This document shows positions 9,518-18,685 of a stretch of 36,447 nt of DNA, one piece after another (the first letter of the stretch is position 1; every line of letters starts with the position of its first letter). The position numbers and the translations under genes are program-made. The notes beneath the pieces are model-generated. The model worked only from the letters and a program-made list of their open reading frames with translations. It was not told the DNA's origin and did no database searches. The stretch is from Bacteroidetes bacterium GWF2_35_48 (lineage in GTDB: Bacteria; Bacteroidota; Bacteroidia; Bacteroidales; GWF2-35-48): the NCBI GenBank assembly GCA_001769125.1, contig MEOG01000067.1, forward strand, positions 1 to 36,447. The letters are read 5' to 3'.

Positions 9518-12500
9518 TCATCTGATCAAATTCGCTGCTCCATATTTTGTAACAGATACTCCAGATATTTTTTTAAAATTAACAAGCCAAGTGTATGTTC
9601 CATTTTGAGACATTTTTGACCCTACATAACCATTCCATCCTTCTTCAATATCTGTTGATATAAAAATTATTTCTCCCCATCTGTCATAGATATATAACTT
9701 GAAATAACTATTATCAATCCCATATCCAAAAACTTTGAATACATCGTTAATTCCATCTCCATCAGGAGAGAAATAATTAGGAGCATAGAAAGTGAACTCA
9801 TCATTTACCATCACGGTCATTGAGATGGAATCTTTGCATCCATGATTAGATACAGCGATCATTTGAATAGTATAATTTCCAGGAGCAGGGTAATTGTGAA
9901 CCGGGTTTATATTATTAGAGGAATCTCCATCTCCAAAAGACCATAAATAATTTACGGCACCATCAGAATTATTATAAAATTCTATCTCTGGTTTTAAAAT
10001 GCTTGTAGTTATTGGATTTGCATTAAATGATGCCAAAGGAACAGGATATGCATTAATCATGTGAGATATGGTTTCAGTACTAGTGCAGCCATATTGATTT
10101 TCAACAGTGAGTGAGATATCATAACTGCCAGGGCTTTGAAAAATATGAGAAGGATTACCGGATGTAGATATGGACTGATTTTCTCCAAAGCTCCATGAAT
10201 ATTGAAACCCAGGCTGAAATACCATTGGCAAAAAATAAACAGTTAGGGGTACGCAACCGCTCATTTTATCAGCAGTAAAAGTTGCCTCAGGCACAGGATA
10301 TAAAGCTACATGCACCGTATCTCTTACGCTTGTACCACATCCGTCTTTAGCAATTATTATATAATTTGAAGCTCCGACAGGATAAACAATATACGGATTA
10401 TCTATCAGTTCATTATTGCTATTGTATAGGTAATAAGGACCTCCATCGCCTCCTGAAACTAAAGCAGAAATAGATATAGGATTCCCCGGACAGATGGTAT
10501 CCTGATTAGTGAAAAGCACAATATTCAGCGGTGGCAATACATTCACTATTGTAGAACCCGTAGCACTTACACAGCCATTTGCATCGGTTATAAAAACAGA
10601 ATACGTTGTATTTGTTATTGGTTGAATCGTGATTTGCTGTGTTGTTGCTCCGGTACTCCAATGATAGCTATAAATACCTGTCCCACCTGTTGCTATAACT
10701 GAAACAGGAACACTTTGTCCATTACATATCAATTGATCTGGTGACGTAATAATTACCAAAGCAGGAGGTTCTGTGATTGTAACCGTATTCATACCGGTGC
10801 AATTATTGGCATCGGTAACAGTTACAGTATAAATTCCTACGGCGAGGGCACTAACATCCTGAGTAACGAGTGAATTACTCCACAGATAAGTATAACCCGG
10901 AGCACCTCCGGTTACAGTTGCTGCTGCAATTCCATTATTAAAACCAAAACACGTACTATTGGTTCCGGTAATGCTGACAACAGGATTTTGATTAACTGTA
11001 ACGGTGGCACTTGTAGTGTCAGAACAACCGTTGCTATCAGTAGCGGTAAGGATATAAACAGTTGTTAAAACAGGATGCACAGTAGTGCTTGCAGAGTTGC
11101 TTCCATTACTCCAAAGATAGCTGATGCCACCCGAAGCAATTAAAATGGCAGAGTCTCCGTTACAAATAACCGCATTTTCGACATAAGCAGAAGTATTTTG
11201 ATTAATTGTAACTGTAACGCTATCGCTATCACTGCACCCATTCCCATCAGTAGCAGTAACCGTATAAATTGTTGTAGCAACAGGAGAAACAGTAATACTT
11301 ACAGTGCTGTCGCCATTACTCCAATGATATGTATTCCCTCCGGTTGCACTAAGCAAAGTTGAAAAACCTAAGCAAACAGCAGTGTCATTTCCTGCATAAG
11401 CAGAAGTATTTTGATTAACTGTAACTGTAACGCTATCACTCGCAGTACACCCATTCACATCAGTAGCAGTAACCGAATAAATTGTTGTTAAAGCAGGAGA
11501 AACAGAATTAGTTGCAGAGTCTATCCCATTATTCCAATGAAATGTGTTCCCTCCTGTTGCACTTAACAAAGCAGAAAATCCCAAGCAAATAGAAGTGTCG
11601 TTGCCGGCATTTGCAATTGGATTTGGGTTGCTTGTAACAGTTGTGCTTGATGTATCAGAGCAGCCATGTATATCTGTAGCAATAAGCTGCGTGGTAAATA
11701 GTCCTGCATTTGTATATATATGTTGTGGATTTTGTTGAATGCCGGTTTCTCCATCGCCAAAGTTCCACTGCCAATTATGTATAGTTCCTTCAGTCGAAAT
11801 GCTTTGGTCTTGATAAAAATGAGCTAACCCAACACAGGTATCATTTACTGAAAATAAGGCTTGTGGTTGTGGTAAATAAACAACAGAATCCGTTTGAGTG
11901 CATATTTCTCCAAAAAAGATATCATCAAGAGCGAAATCATTGCCTTCAGTAGCAGTGCTTTGATTTACAATACAAATATTTGCGCTTGTATTGCTTCCTG
12001 AATTCCATGTTGCAAAAAATTGAGTCCAATTACATAAAGTTGAAGATGCATTAAATGGTTGATTAAGGGATATCCCGTTTACAGAGAATTGTAAAATTGC
12101 CGGGTTATTTGCCTGGATGGAGGTAATCCATGTATTAAAAATATAATCAGTATTTGGAGCAACATTTACTGTTTGACACCAAACTGGAACATCTGGTTGA
12201 TCTGCACCATCAATAATCATAACATTTCCAGTACCGGAGGTATGATCAAGGCATGGTGCCCAAAATGTATCGTTCACCGCAGTATTTGTAACAATCCCAT
12301 AATGACCTGCGACAACACCATTTCCATTGTAAATATAGGAACTTGAAAACCCAGTGTTTCCCTGCTCGAAATCACCATTGATAATATTATTAGACTGATT
12401 GATTGTTGAAACGGTGCAAACATAAGTCCCCGGTGCAGGTATATTTATCAATTGCGTAGTGTCCCCCGTGCTCCATTGGTACAGATCAAAACCATTTGTA

Positions 12501-15500
12501 GCGGTTATTGTTGTCGGGGAGTAATAGCAAATGGAATCAATTCCCAAATCTAATTGTAAAAAAGGAAGAAGATTGATTGTTGTTGAAGTAGTATCTGTGC
12601 ATTGAGGATTTATACCTTGAACTATTAATTGTGCATTATACACACCAGAAGATGTAAAATCAACTACAGGATTTTGTAAATTATAGGTATTCCCGTCAAT
12701 GAGCCATTGCCAACTTGTTGGTGCAACTCCGCCATTGATACTTCCTGAAAATGAAACCTGATAACCCGCACAGGTGGTTGTGTAATTAATTTGCGGTGTC
12801 ATATTCTCGGGAGATATAGTAATAACCTGTATTTCACAATCAGCATTTACCGTTAAACGAATTTCGTACTCTCCGGGAGAATAGTTGTTTTGCGAAAAAT
12901 AAAGCGTATCATTTGTTTCTCCTACCAAAGCTACACTGTCCTTATACCATTGCCATTGGGGATTAGAAATTGTGTCCGTAAGCTGTGCATATAATATAAG
13001 ATCATTATTACAGAAACTACCGATTGTTTGAGTAGTAAATGAATGATTCGTGGTTTCTGTTAACATTAAATCGTCAAATACTGAATAAACGAGGTTACTA
13101 TAATTATTAAAAGCGGCCATCCATGTTGCTGGTAAGGTACAAGGTGAACCCAAAATAATTGCATTAATATTAAAGGAAGGGTTAAGCGACATTGTTATTG
13201 ATTCCCAATTAGAAGCAGGATCATAACTAACATGTCCTAGTTCAACCCATGAAAGATCAGCCGAGCTCGGGCAGCCTGTAGTGCTTATAGGCATCGCTGA
13301 GCAAAGCGTGTTCCCATAAATTGTAATATCTATGTTTTCTAAACCACTTATTCCCCCCGGTAGTATCGAGATAGGTGTATCTCCCATTCCATCAATCAGT
13401 ACTGTTGCGATATCAAATGTCATATCATAAGAATTTCCTGCTGTCATTGTTGCAGTTAAGCAGGAACCAACATATTCCTGCCAACCTGGAGAGCTTATGC
13501 ATCCAAGTATTCCATTACCATCAGGAAAAGGGACAAGATTAGCATTTGTTACTGCTCCAAATACGTATCCACAGGTATTCTGGTAATCACTTGTCGCACT
13601 TGTTGCCTGTATCCATCCGGTTGCACAATCTACCTGAGAAAAAGACTCGGGGCAACAATTCATCTCCTCAAAAGAATGATTTGGAATAAGAGATGATTGT
13701 TGTGTGGTATTTATACCAAGACAATTACAATCGGTTGTATCATTCAAATCAATTAATCCATCACCGTCATCATCAATTCCATTGTCACAGATTTCAGAGC
13801 AAGGATTTACCGTTACGTTAACAGAAGCAGAACCTGTGCATCCACCAGTTCCTGTAACAGTAACCGAATAATTTCCGGCTGTTGTTACATTAATATTTTG
13901 TGTATTTACATTTGTTGACCATTGATATGATAAATATCCTGCACCAGCGTCAAGAGTAGTTGAACTTCCAGAGCATATTACAAGATTCCCGGTAATAGTC
14001 GGAGTTAAATTTGCGCCAACAGTAATAGTAATAACATCAGTAGCTGTGCAATTATTGGCATCTGTTCCCGTAACAGAATAGGTAGTTGTAGTGGCAGGAG
14101 AAACAGTATGCGAGCTACCAGCGCCAAGTCCATTGTCCCATAAATAAGTAATTGCTCCGGTTGCAGTAATAGTTGTTGAATTTCCCGTACAGATACTAAC
14201 ATCTAACCCAGCATTAACGGGTGATGCCGGATTCACAGTTACAATACCCGAAGCTATTGCAGTTATCCCACCCGCATCTGTTGCCGTAACAGTATAGGTT
14301 GTTGTCCCAGTCGGGCACACATTATGTGGACCTGCTCCGGTGAATCCTCCTGTACTCCAAGCGTAAGTAATTGGAGCTGTCCCGCCTGATGGAGTAGCTG
14401 TAATATTAGCGCAGTTACCCGTACAAACTGTTGCTGAATTTACGGAAACAGATAAAGGTGTATTGCAATCCACAAGCACAACTGACTGTGCATTGCAACC
14501 ACCACTACCGGTACATGTAGCCTGATATTGTGTCGCGTATGGCGGTGTTACATTTATTGATGAAGCGGTACCAATATTTACCCATCCGAGGATTGTAGAA
14601 GGACAAGAATTACCGATGGAACAACTTATATAAAGACCAAATAATAAATTGGGTGTTCCACCACAAGCTGTACATTCTGCAGCATTTGTTATTGGTGTTG
14701 ATGAAGGAACATCGCCCCATTCCTGCCACTGAATTGTACCTGTGCATCCTGTAACAGATAGAGTGGCATCACTTCCGTTGCATGAATAAGAAGTATTGAT
14801 AACAGGAGCAGATATAGTATTTATTATTTGACAGTCATTTGCAGTAGAACTACATACATCTGAAACTGTAACACAATAAGTTCCTGCTGTAGTTACCGTT
14901 AATGAAGAATTATGTGATCCATCGTCCCATGTGTAAGTTAACGGGGCAACTCCGGTAACAGCAGTTGTTAATGTACTTGAAGAGCCTGCACAAAAATCTG
15001 AGCCGGTTATGATAACGCTAACAGTTGTTGTACTAATTGTAATTAGGATATTATCATTTAGCGGATTGCCGCACATGTCTGTCATATCTTGTCCTGATAA
15101 TGTATAGGTTCCATTTGGCAAAACGGGTGATATATTAAGCGTGACAGATTGTGTCATATTATTGGAACATCCTGAATTGGCAATGGTAACCGTATATCCG
15201 AGAATTGTAAAATCTGATGCATCCAGAGTTGTACAATCAATATTTTCAGAAAAAGAAACTTGTACCTGGCTTCCATTGCAACCGGGTTGAGATACTTCCG
15301 TAAATGTAGGGGGTGTGTTATCCATGATAGAAACAGTACCTGGATCATTCTGAAATTGTAATGTAAACCCATCGTTCGAACCGCCATAAAAATTAACCAT
15401 CAACATATAAGTATGAGTGGTATTCACTGCTTCTTGTTCGTTCCAAACGCCACAATCCTGCGGAGCACTGTTATATTCATTTCCGCCACAACCGTTATAA

Positions 15501-16270
15501 GAATTTTGATAATCAGAGGAATTGGTTGTCATGCCTGTGTTTCCATAGGTTGCGGAAAAATTACAACTCATTTCCTGAAGATCGTTACATCCATTAGTTG
15601 CATCATAAAGAACAAAATCATAATCTGTACTTCCGGAAGGATTAATATAAAAGTCCAGGTTCCCGTTTGCCTGAGGGCTGAATGTATACCATACAGAACC
15701 GCCATTTCCTGTTCCGGAAAAACAACTTCCCACATCATCGTCCTCATTACCGGTATCGTCATACTGATTTGTTGACACAATAACGGTTTGGTCTGAACAA
15801 AGAGGTATTGCACCAACACAGTCGCTGGCAGGATCGGTTCTTACCATTCCTCCTGTGCAGGTTACACATTTAATGAATGCTTCCCATCCAGGAATGTTAC
15901 CCATGTATATAATTGGAGGAATATATTCAAAAGTAAGTACAGGTGCTTCAATAAGAGGAGGAATGCTGTTCCCTGAAAAGGAACCGATTAAAGTTCCGTT
16001 GGCGACACTGGCTCCTTGATAAATTTTTAATTCAGCACCAAAACCAAGATCAAATTGTGAAAAAATAACAGCTAAGCATTTTCCATTTTCAGCACCAATA
16101 GTAGTTATTTTGTATTCATATCCGGCATACCCGGAAGAGCCACCTGCATCGTATAATTTTGAATTACATGTAGTATATTGAGGGCTACCTATGTTCACAT
16201 TCTGTGCATTCATCATTAAAAATGAAATAACAAAGCATATCAGCAGAAAATATTTTAACGTATATCTCAT
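9518..16270 (-). CDS. Very large secreted multidomain protein (2250 aa), CHU_C T9SS type B sorting domain
   Basis: The ATG at 16270 overlaps the upstream stop as ATGA. Approximate domain order: signal peptide (1-22); CUB-like (24-137); PPC-like beta-sandwich (150-315); SbsA/Big_5-like Ig domain (318-418); several Ig-like domains (420-820); an acidic CDNGIDDDGDGLIDLND calcium-type motif (about 823-850); the SFEEMNCCP jelly-roll shared with the 1258-residue neighbour (855-1075); PKD/Ig-like segments; a second jelly-roll resembling carbohydrate-binding modules, starting NIINGDFEQG (1293-1460); PKD; three Ig-like repeats (1553-1760); an SprB repeat; Ig-like segments; two PKD domains; and a CHU_C domain in the last 85 residues. 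The C-terminal halves of this protein and its downstream neighbour are close paralogues. Likely a T9SS-exported surface protein used in adhesion, gliding or polymer binding (inference). No enzyme domain is visible. Confidence 0.9.
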   Translation of the reverse strand: MRYTLKYFLLICFVISFLMMNAQNVNIGSPQYTTCNSKLYDAGGSSGYAGYEYKITTIGAENGKCLAVIFSQFDLGFGAELKIYQGASVANGTLIGSFSGNSIPPLIEAPVLTFEYIPPIIYMGNIPGWEAFIKCVTCTGGMVRTDPASDCVGAIPLCSDQTVIVSTNQYDDTGNEDDDVGSCFSGTGNGGSVWYTFSPQANGNLDFYINPSGSTDYDFVLYDATNGCNDLQEMSCNFSATYGNTGMTTNSSDYQNSYNGCGGNEYNSAPQDCGVWNEQEAVNTTHTYMLMVNFYGGSNDGFTLQFQNDPGTVSIMDNTPPTFTEVSQPGCNGSQVQVSFSENIDCTTLDASDFTILGYTVTIANSGCSNNMTQSVTLNISPVLPNGTYTLSGQDMTDMCGNPLNDNILITISTTTVSVIITGSDFCAGSSSTLTTAVTGVAPLTYTWDDGSHNSSLTVTTAGTYCVTVSDVCSSTANDCQIINTISAPVINTSYSCNGSDATLSVTGCTGTIQWQEWGDVPSSTPITNAAECTACGGTPNLLFGLYISCSIGNSCPSTILGWVNIGTASSINVTPPYATQYQATCTGSGGCNAQSVVLVDCNTPLSVSVNSATVCTGNCANITATPSGGTAPITYAWSTGGFTGAGPHNVCPTGTTTYTVTATDAGGITAIASGIVTVNPASPVNAGLDVSICTGNSTTITATGAITYLWDNGLGAGSSHTVSPATTTTYSVTGTDANNCTATDVITITVGANLTPTITGNLVICSGSSTTLDAGAGYLSYQWSTNVNTQNINVTTAGNYSVTVTGTGGCTGSASVNVTVNPCSEICDNGIDDDGDGLIDLNDTTDCNCLGINTTQQSSLIPNHSFEEMNCCPESFSQVDCATGWIQATSATSDYQNTCGYVFGAVTNANLVPFPDGNGILGCISSPGWQEYVGSCLTATMTAGNSYDMTFDIATVLIDGMGDTPISILPGGISGLENIDITIYGNTLCSAMPISTTGCPSSADLSWVELGHVSYDPASNWESITMSLNPSFNINAIILGSPCTLPATWMAAFNNYSNLVYSVFDDLMLTETTNHSFTTQTIGSFCNNDLILYAQLTDTISNPQWQWYKDSVALVGETNDTLYFSQNNYSPGEYEIRLTVNADCEIQVITISPENMTPQINYTTTCAGYQVSFSGSINGGVAPTSWQWLIDGNTYNLQNPVVDFTSSGVYNAQLIVQGINPQCTDTTSTTINLLPFLQLDLGIDSICYYSPTTITATNGFDLYQWSTGDTTQLINIPAPGTYVCTVSTINQSNNIINGDFEQGNTGFSSSYIYNGNGVVAGHYGIVTNTAVNDTFWAPCLDHTSGTGNVMIIDGADQPDVPVWCQTVNVAPNTDYIFNTWITSIQANNPAILQFSVNGISLNQPFNASSTLCNWTQFFATWNSGSNTSANICIVNQSTATEGNDFALDDIFFGEICTQTDSVVYLPQPQALFSVNDTCVGLAHFYQDQSISTEGTIHNWQWNFGDGETGIQQNPQHIYTNAGLFTTQLIATDIHGCSDTSSTTVTSNPNPIANAGNDTSICLGFSALLSATGGNTFHWNNGIDSATNSVSPALTTIYSVTATDVNGCTASDSVTVTVNQNTSAYAGNDTAVCLGFSTLLSATGGNTYHWSNGDSTVSITVSPVATTIYTVTATDGNGCSDSDSVTVTINQNTSAYVENAVICNGDSAILIASGGISYLWSNGSNSASTTVHPVLTTVYILTATDSNGCSDTTSATVTVNQNPVVSITGTNSTCFGFNNGIAAATVTGGAPGYTYLWSNSLVTQDVSALAVGIYTVTVTDANNCTGMNTVTITEPPALVIITSPDQLICNGQSVPVSVIATGGTGIYSYHWSTGATTQQITIQPITNTTYSVFITDANGCVSATGSTIVNVLPPLNIVLFTNQDTICPGNPISISALVSGGDGGPYYLYNSNNELIDNPYIVYPVGASNYIIIAKDGCGTSVRDTVHVALYPVPEATFTADKMSGCVPLTVYFLPMVFQPGFQYSWSFGENQSISTSGNPSHIFQSPGSYDISLTVENQYGCTSTETISHMINAYPVPLASFNANPITTSILKPEIEFYNNSDGAVNYLWSFGDGDSSNNINPVHNYPAPGNYTIQMIAVSNHGCKDSISMTVMVNDEFTFYAPNYFSPDGDGINDVFKVFGYGIDNSYFKLYIYDRWGEIIFISTDIEEGWNGYVGSKMSQNGTYTWLVNFKKISGVSVTKYGAANLIR
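10988..11611 (-). repeat. Three in-frame Ig-like tandem repeats (about 208 bp each) in the 2250-aa protein gene
   Basis: Three consecutive units of the same Ig-like repeat found six times in the 1258-residue downstream gene (AGNDTxxCLGF start, GGNTYHWSNG core, VNQNTSA linker). They are followed by the same SprB-type repeat beginning NPVVSITGTNSTCFGFNNG. The copy number (3 versus 6) is a visible difference between the two paralogues. Confidence 0.85.
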
Positions 16271-16638
16271 TTGTTACCGGATAAAATATGTCGTACATGA
16301 ATATCAACTGTATTTTTTGAATCAAGTTCAATCACTAGACCAGGGTAAGCATCATAAATGCGGGAATATTTATCCTGTTTTCTGGCTTTTAAAAAATGTC
16401 GTATATCAATAGTATCCCTGTTAAATGCTATTACAGTATCTTTTCCTTTATCCCAGCGACCGTAAATATTCCAAGAATAGCGAACGAGATAATTTTGGGC
16501 TTTAATAAATTGTTGAGACATTGTGTCTATCTGGCTTTGAGAAAAGTATTCTGTAGCCAAAGGGTCAAGAACTTCTTTTTGTGTATAAGCAAGAAAACCA
16601 GATACTGTGAAAAAAATAAGAAGTAATGATTTTTTCAT
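16267..16638 (-). CDS. Small secreted protein coupled to the giant T9SS protein gene, function unknown
   Basis: 123 residues from the ATG at 16638. This start is chosen because the protein then begins MKKSLLLIFFTVSGFLAYTQ, a clean signal peptide; a longer frame upstream adds only a charged non-signal stretch. The mature part has about 100 residues, is rich in charged and aromatic residues (YLVRYSWNIYGRWDKGKD, then DIRHFLKARKQDKYSRIYDAYPG) and has no cysteine, so it lacks a lipobox. I do not recognise the family. Its TGA overlaps the ATG of the 2250-residue gene (ATGA at 16267-16270), so translation of the two is probably coupled and the products may work together, for example as a periplasmic partner for export (inference). 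Confidence 0.7.
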   Translation of the reverse strand: MKKSLLLIFFTVSGFLAYTQKEVLDPLATEYFSQSQIDTMSQQFIKAQNYLVRYSWNIYGRWDKGKDTVIAFNRDTIDIRHFLKARKQDKYSRIYDAYPGLVIELDSKNTVDIHVRHILSGNK

Positions 16639-16675
16639 ATTAAATTTTCTTAACTTTAATTCATATCTAAAAACT

Positions 16676-16710
16676 AAACCCTGCAAAAGCTATTTCTATT
16701 TGCAGGGTTT
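16676..16710 (-). terminator. Intrinsic terminator after the propeller/PKD gene
   Basis: Perfect 12-bp inverted repeat AAACCCTGCAAA/TTTGCAGGGTTT with an 11-nt loop, starting 8 bases past the stop codon at 16718 and followed on the minus strand by a T-rich run (AGTTTTTAG). It separates the propeller gene from the next gene (start 16638) by under 40 bp, leaving little room for a separate promoter, so partial readthrough is possible. Confidence 0.75.
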
Positions 16711-16717
16711 AGAATAT

Positions 16718-18376
16718 TTATTTAATAATTGTTACTTTTTTTGTTATTGTTTTATTTCCGTTATTGATAGAAATAAAATATAAACCTGCGTCTATGCCAG
16801 AGCAGTCAATTTGAACAATATCATTTGAAATTGCTTTTACCTGTTTTGAAACAACAACCTGTCCCGTGATATTATAAAAAGTAATAGTCATATCATCATC
16901 TTCTACTGTTTTTAATAGAATATTGATAATGTTTTTTGCAGGGATTGGATATAAGGTTATATTATTATTTTCTTTAAAAGCAGTTTCATTGTTAACCGTA
17001 ATAAATAATTGATTCCATTTATAAATACCCCCATCTGTTGCGCTTGTTGTAATACCACCAGCCCAGCCTGTATGTATATCATGAAATTTTACAGTAGTGT
17101 AAGAAACTCCTTGGTCAATACTAATAAACGAATAACCGTCATCTGTGCTATAAGATGATTTAGTAGTAAGATTCGAACTGACATTAATCCACGTTGAGCT
17201 TGTTCCTGGAACAAAATCAAGATGAGGATATATTGAAAATTCTCCTGTTGGAACAAAATCAATCCAACTTGCGCCACCATCATTTGTCTTTTTTAGATTA
17301 TTAGGGGTTTCACTATTAACCGCAAAACCAATGTTATCATTTTTAAAAATTAATCTGGCAGTGCTTAAAAAACCATTTGGAGTTTTAACCCAATGAAGAC
17401 CCTTGTCTGTAGATTTATACACGTTACCGGAATTTGTAGGAAACCAGATAGTATTTCCTACCACATCGTAATCATTGAGTGTTCCATATTCTCCGGTCTG
17501 AGCATTAGGAATATCTGCTCCACTAACCTGAGTCCAGGTGTCCCCTCCGTCAGATGTCGTAAGAATTACAAATTCTAAGCTGTAAGGATCACCCATTGCA
17601 ATACCATCATTCGCATTAAAAAAATATACAAAATTAGCCCAGCTGTTAGTAAAAGAGGCAGATGTTTCAGTCCATGTATTCCCTCCATCTATAGTTTTAA
17701 CTATTTTCCCACCTGTTCCTGATAATGGGAAAAAACAAGAAAATGCAGTAGAGTCACTTATTCCAATAATATTAGAACAACCAAAGGATGAAGATCCAGT
17801 AAACGTAATGATGCCCGGTATCCAGGTATTTCCACCGTTTGTTGTTCTTGTAAAATCGCTTATATAATTTGTTTGATAAATTCTGTCATAAGCTTTTGCC
17901 CAAACAACACTGCTGTCAACAATTGAAATTTGTTTAATACCCCAGGCTGAAGTAAAACCTGTATTTTGTTTAATCCATGCTGATTGAAAATCACTCACAT
18001 TTATATATTGAGTTTTGATTAAGGTATCAGCTCCATCTGCGTTGGTTACAATCAAAGAAACATCATAGCTGCCACTGGTGTAATAAATAATATTTTGAGG
18101 ATTTTGCTCGGAAGAAGAAGAAGGTGTTCCCCCCTGAAAAGTCCACGTCCAACTAGTTGGAGAATTTGATGAATGATCAGTAAAATAAGCACTACCTCCT
18201 AATGAAAGCGTTGAATCGTTTACAGAAAAATCAGCTACAGGAGCAGATAAAAACGCTTTCTGCTTGTCTAAATTGGGAGCAACAGCTTTTTCAAAATCAA
18301 TTGATGCAGAGTTGGCATAAACCGATATGCACAATACCAATAGATAAAAATTCAAAGTAATAAGTTTCATTTTCAT
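16718..18376 (-). CDS. PKD plus BNR/Ycf48-like beta-propeller protein with T9SS type A sorting domain
   Basis: 552 residues, starting MKMKLITLNFYLLVLCISVY, a signal peptide (cleavage near 22). A PKD domain spans about 46-128 (PVADFSVNDS...SGSYDVSLIVTN). Residues about 130-450 contain repeats of the form TTNGGNTW, TIDGGNTWTE, TSDGGDTWTQ, STDKGLHW, TNDGGASW and STDDGYSF, the bladed-propeller pattern of sialidase BNR/photosystem-stability-like proteins. Residues about 465-552 are a T9SS type A sorting domain (LYPIPAKNIINI...GLYFISI...KKVTIIK). Probably a secreted or surface-bound binding protein; sialidase activity should not be assumed, because these repeats are common in non-enzymatic T9SS cargo. 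It heads the minus-strand secreted block and is followed by an intrinsic terminator. Confidence 0.88.
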   Translation of the reverse strand: MKMKLITLNFYLLVLCISVYANSASIDFEKAVAPNLDKQKAFLSAPVADFSVNDSTLSLGGSAYFTDHSSNSPTSWTWTFQGGTPSSSSEQNPQNIIYYTSGSYDVSLIVTNADGADTLIKTQYINVSDFQSAWIKQNTGFTSAWGIKQISIVDSSVVWAKAYDRIYQTNYISDFTRTTNGGNTWIPGIITFTGSSSFGCSNIIGISDSTAFSCFFPLSGTGGKIVKTIDGGNTWTETSASFTNSWANFVYFFNANDGIAMGDPYSLEFVILTTSDGGDTWTQVSGADIPNAQTGEYGTLNDYDVVGNTIWFPTNSGNVYKSTDKGLHWVKTPNGFLSTARLIFKNDNIGFAVNSETPNNLKKTNDGGASWIDFVPTGEFSIYPHLDFVPGTSSTWINVSSNLTTKSSYSTDDGYSFISIDQGVSYTTVKFHDIHTGWAGGITTSATDGGIYKWNQLFITVNNETAFKENNNITLYPIPAKNIINILLKTVEDDDMTITFYNITGQVVVSKQVKAISNDIVQIDCSGIDAGLYFISINNGNKTITKKVTIIK

Positions 18377-18418
18377 AACGGGTTAGTTTAGGTTAAAATT
18401 TGAATTATTCACACTTTA

Positions 18419-18426
18419 CAAAGATA
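18419..18426 (-). promoter_or_regulatory. Probable -7 promoter box (TATCTTTG)
   Basis: On the minus strand this reads TATCTTTG, an exact match to the Bacteroidota -7 element TAnnTTTG, about 42 bp upstream of the ATG at 18376. No clear TTG is seen at the usual -33 distance, so the call rests on the -7 box and its position. Confidence 0.5.
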
Positions 18427-18585
18427 CAGAAAGTAGATGCTTGTATTTTTAAGTGAAATAACCGGACTTGTATCCGTGAAATCACTGATATTGAAAAAAA
18501 ATAAATTACCGTTATCAGGTATTCTGTAATTTTGCACAATCATGTAAGTTTTCTTGCTGACACTTATATTTTATCACTGGGAATC

Positions 18586-18603
18586 ATATCAGATTTCTGA
18601 TAT
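18586..18603. promoter_or_regulatory. Operator-like palindrome ATATCAGA-TT-TCTGATAT
   Basis: Two perfect 8-bp arms separated by 2 bp, midway in the divergent intergenic region. The size and symmetry fit a dimeric regulator site; nothing in the sequence identifies the regulator. The neighbouring histidine kinase/NarL regulator pair is a candidate by position only. Confidence 0.35.
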
Positions 18604-18636
18604 ATACATTAACCGATCATTAATTGCGCTTATGAA

Positions 18637-18685
18637 AAACCCTTGAGGTCTCCCTTGGATAGGCGCAATGAAATCTCGAGGGTTT
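18637..18685. repeat. Imperfect hairpin in the divergent intergenic region
   Basis: AAACCCTTGAG (18637-18647) pairs with CTCGAGGGTTT (18675-18685) with one G-U position. The nearby ATTGCGC (18623-18629) and GCGCAAT (18663-18669) form an overlapping, mutually exclusive pair. It may be a structured leader, an old element end or a terminator-like structure; no U-run follows. Confidence 0.35.

Noticed and set aside
15413-15775. Plus-strand 120-codon frame
   Set aside because: Antisense to the clear coding frame of the 2250-residue protein; its composition mirrors the real gene.
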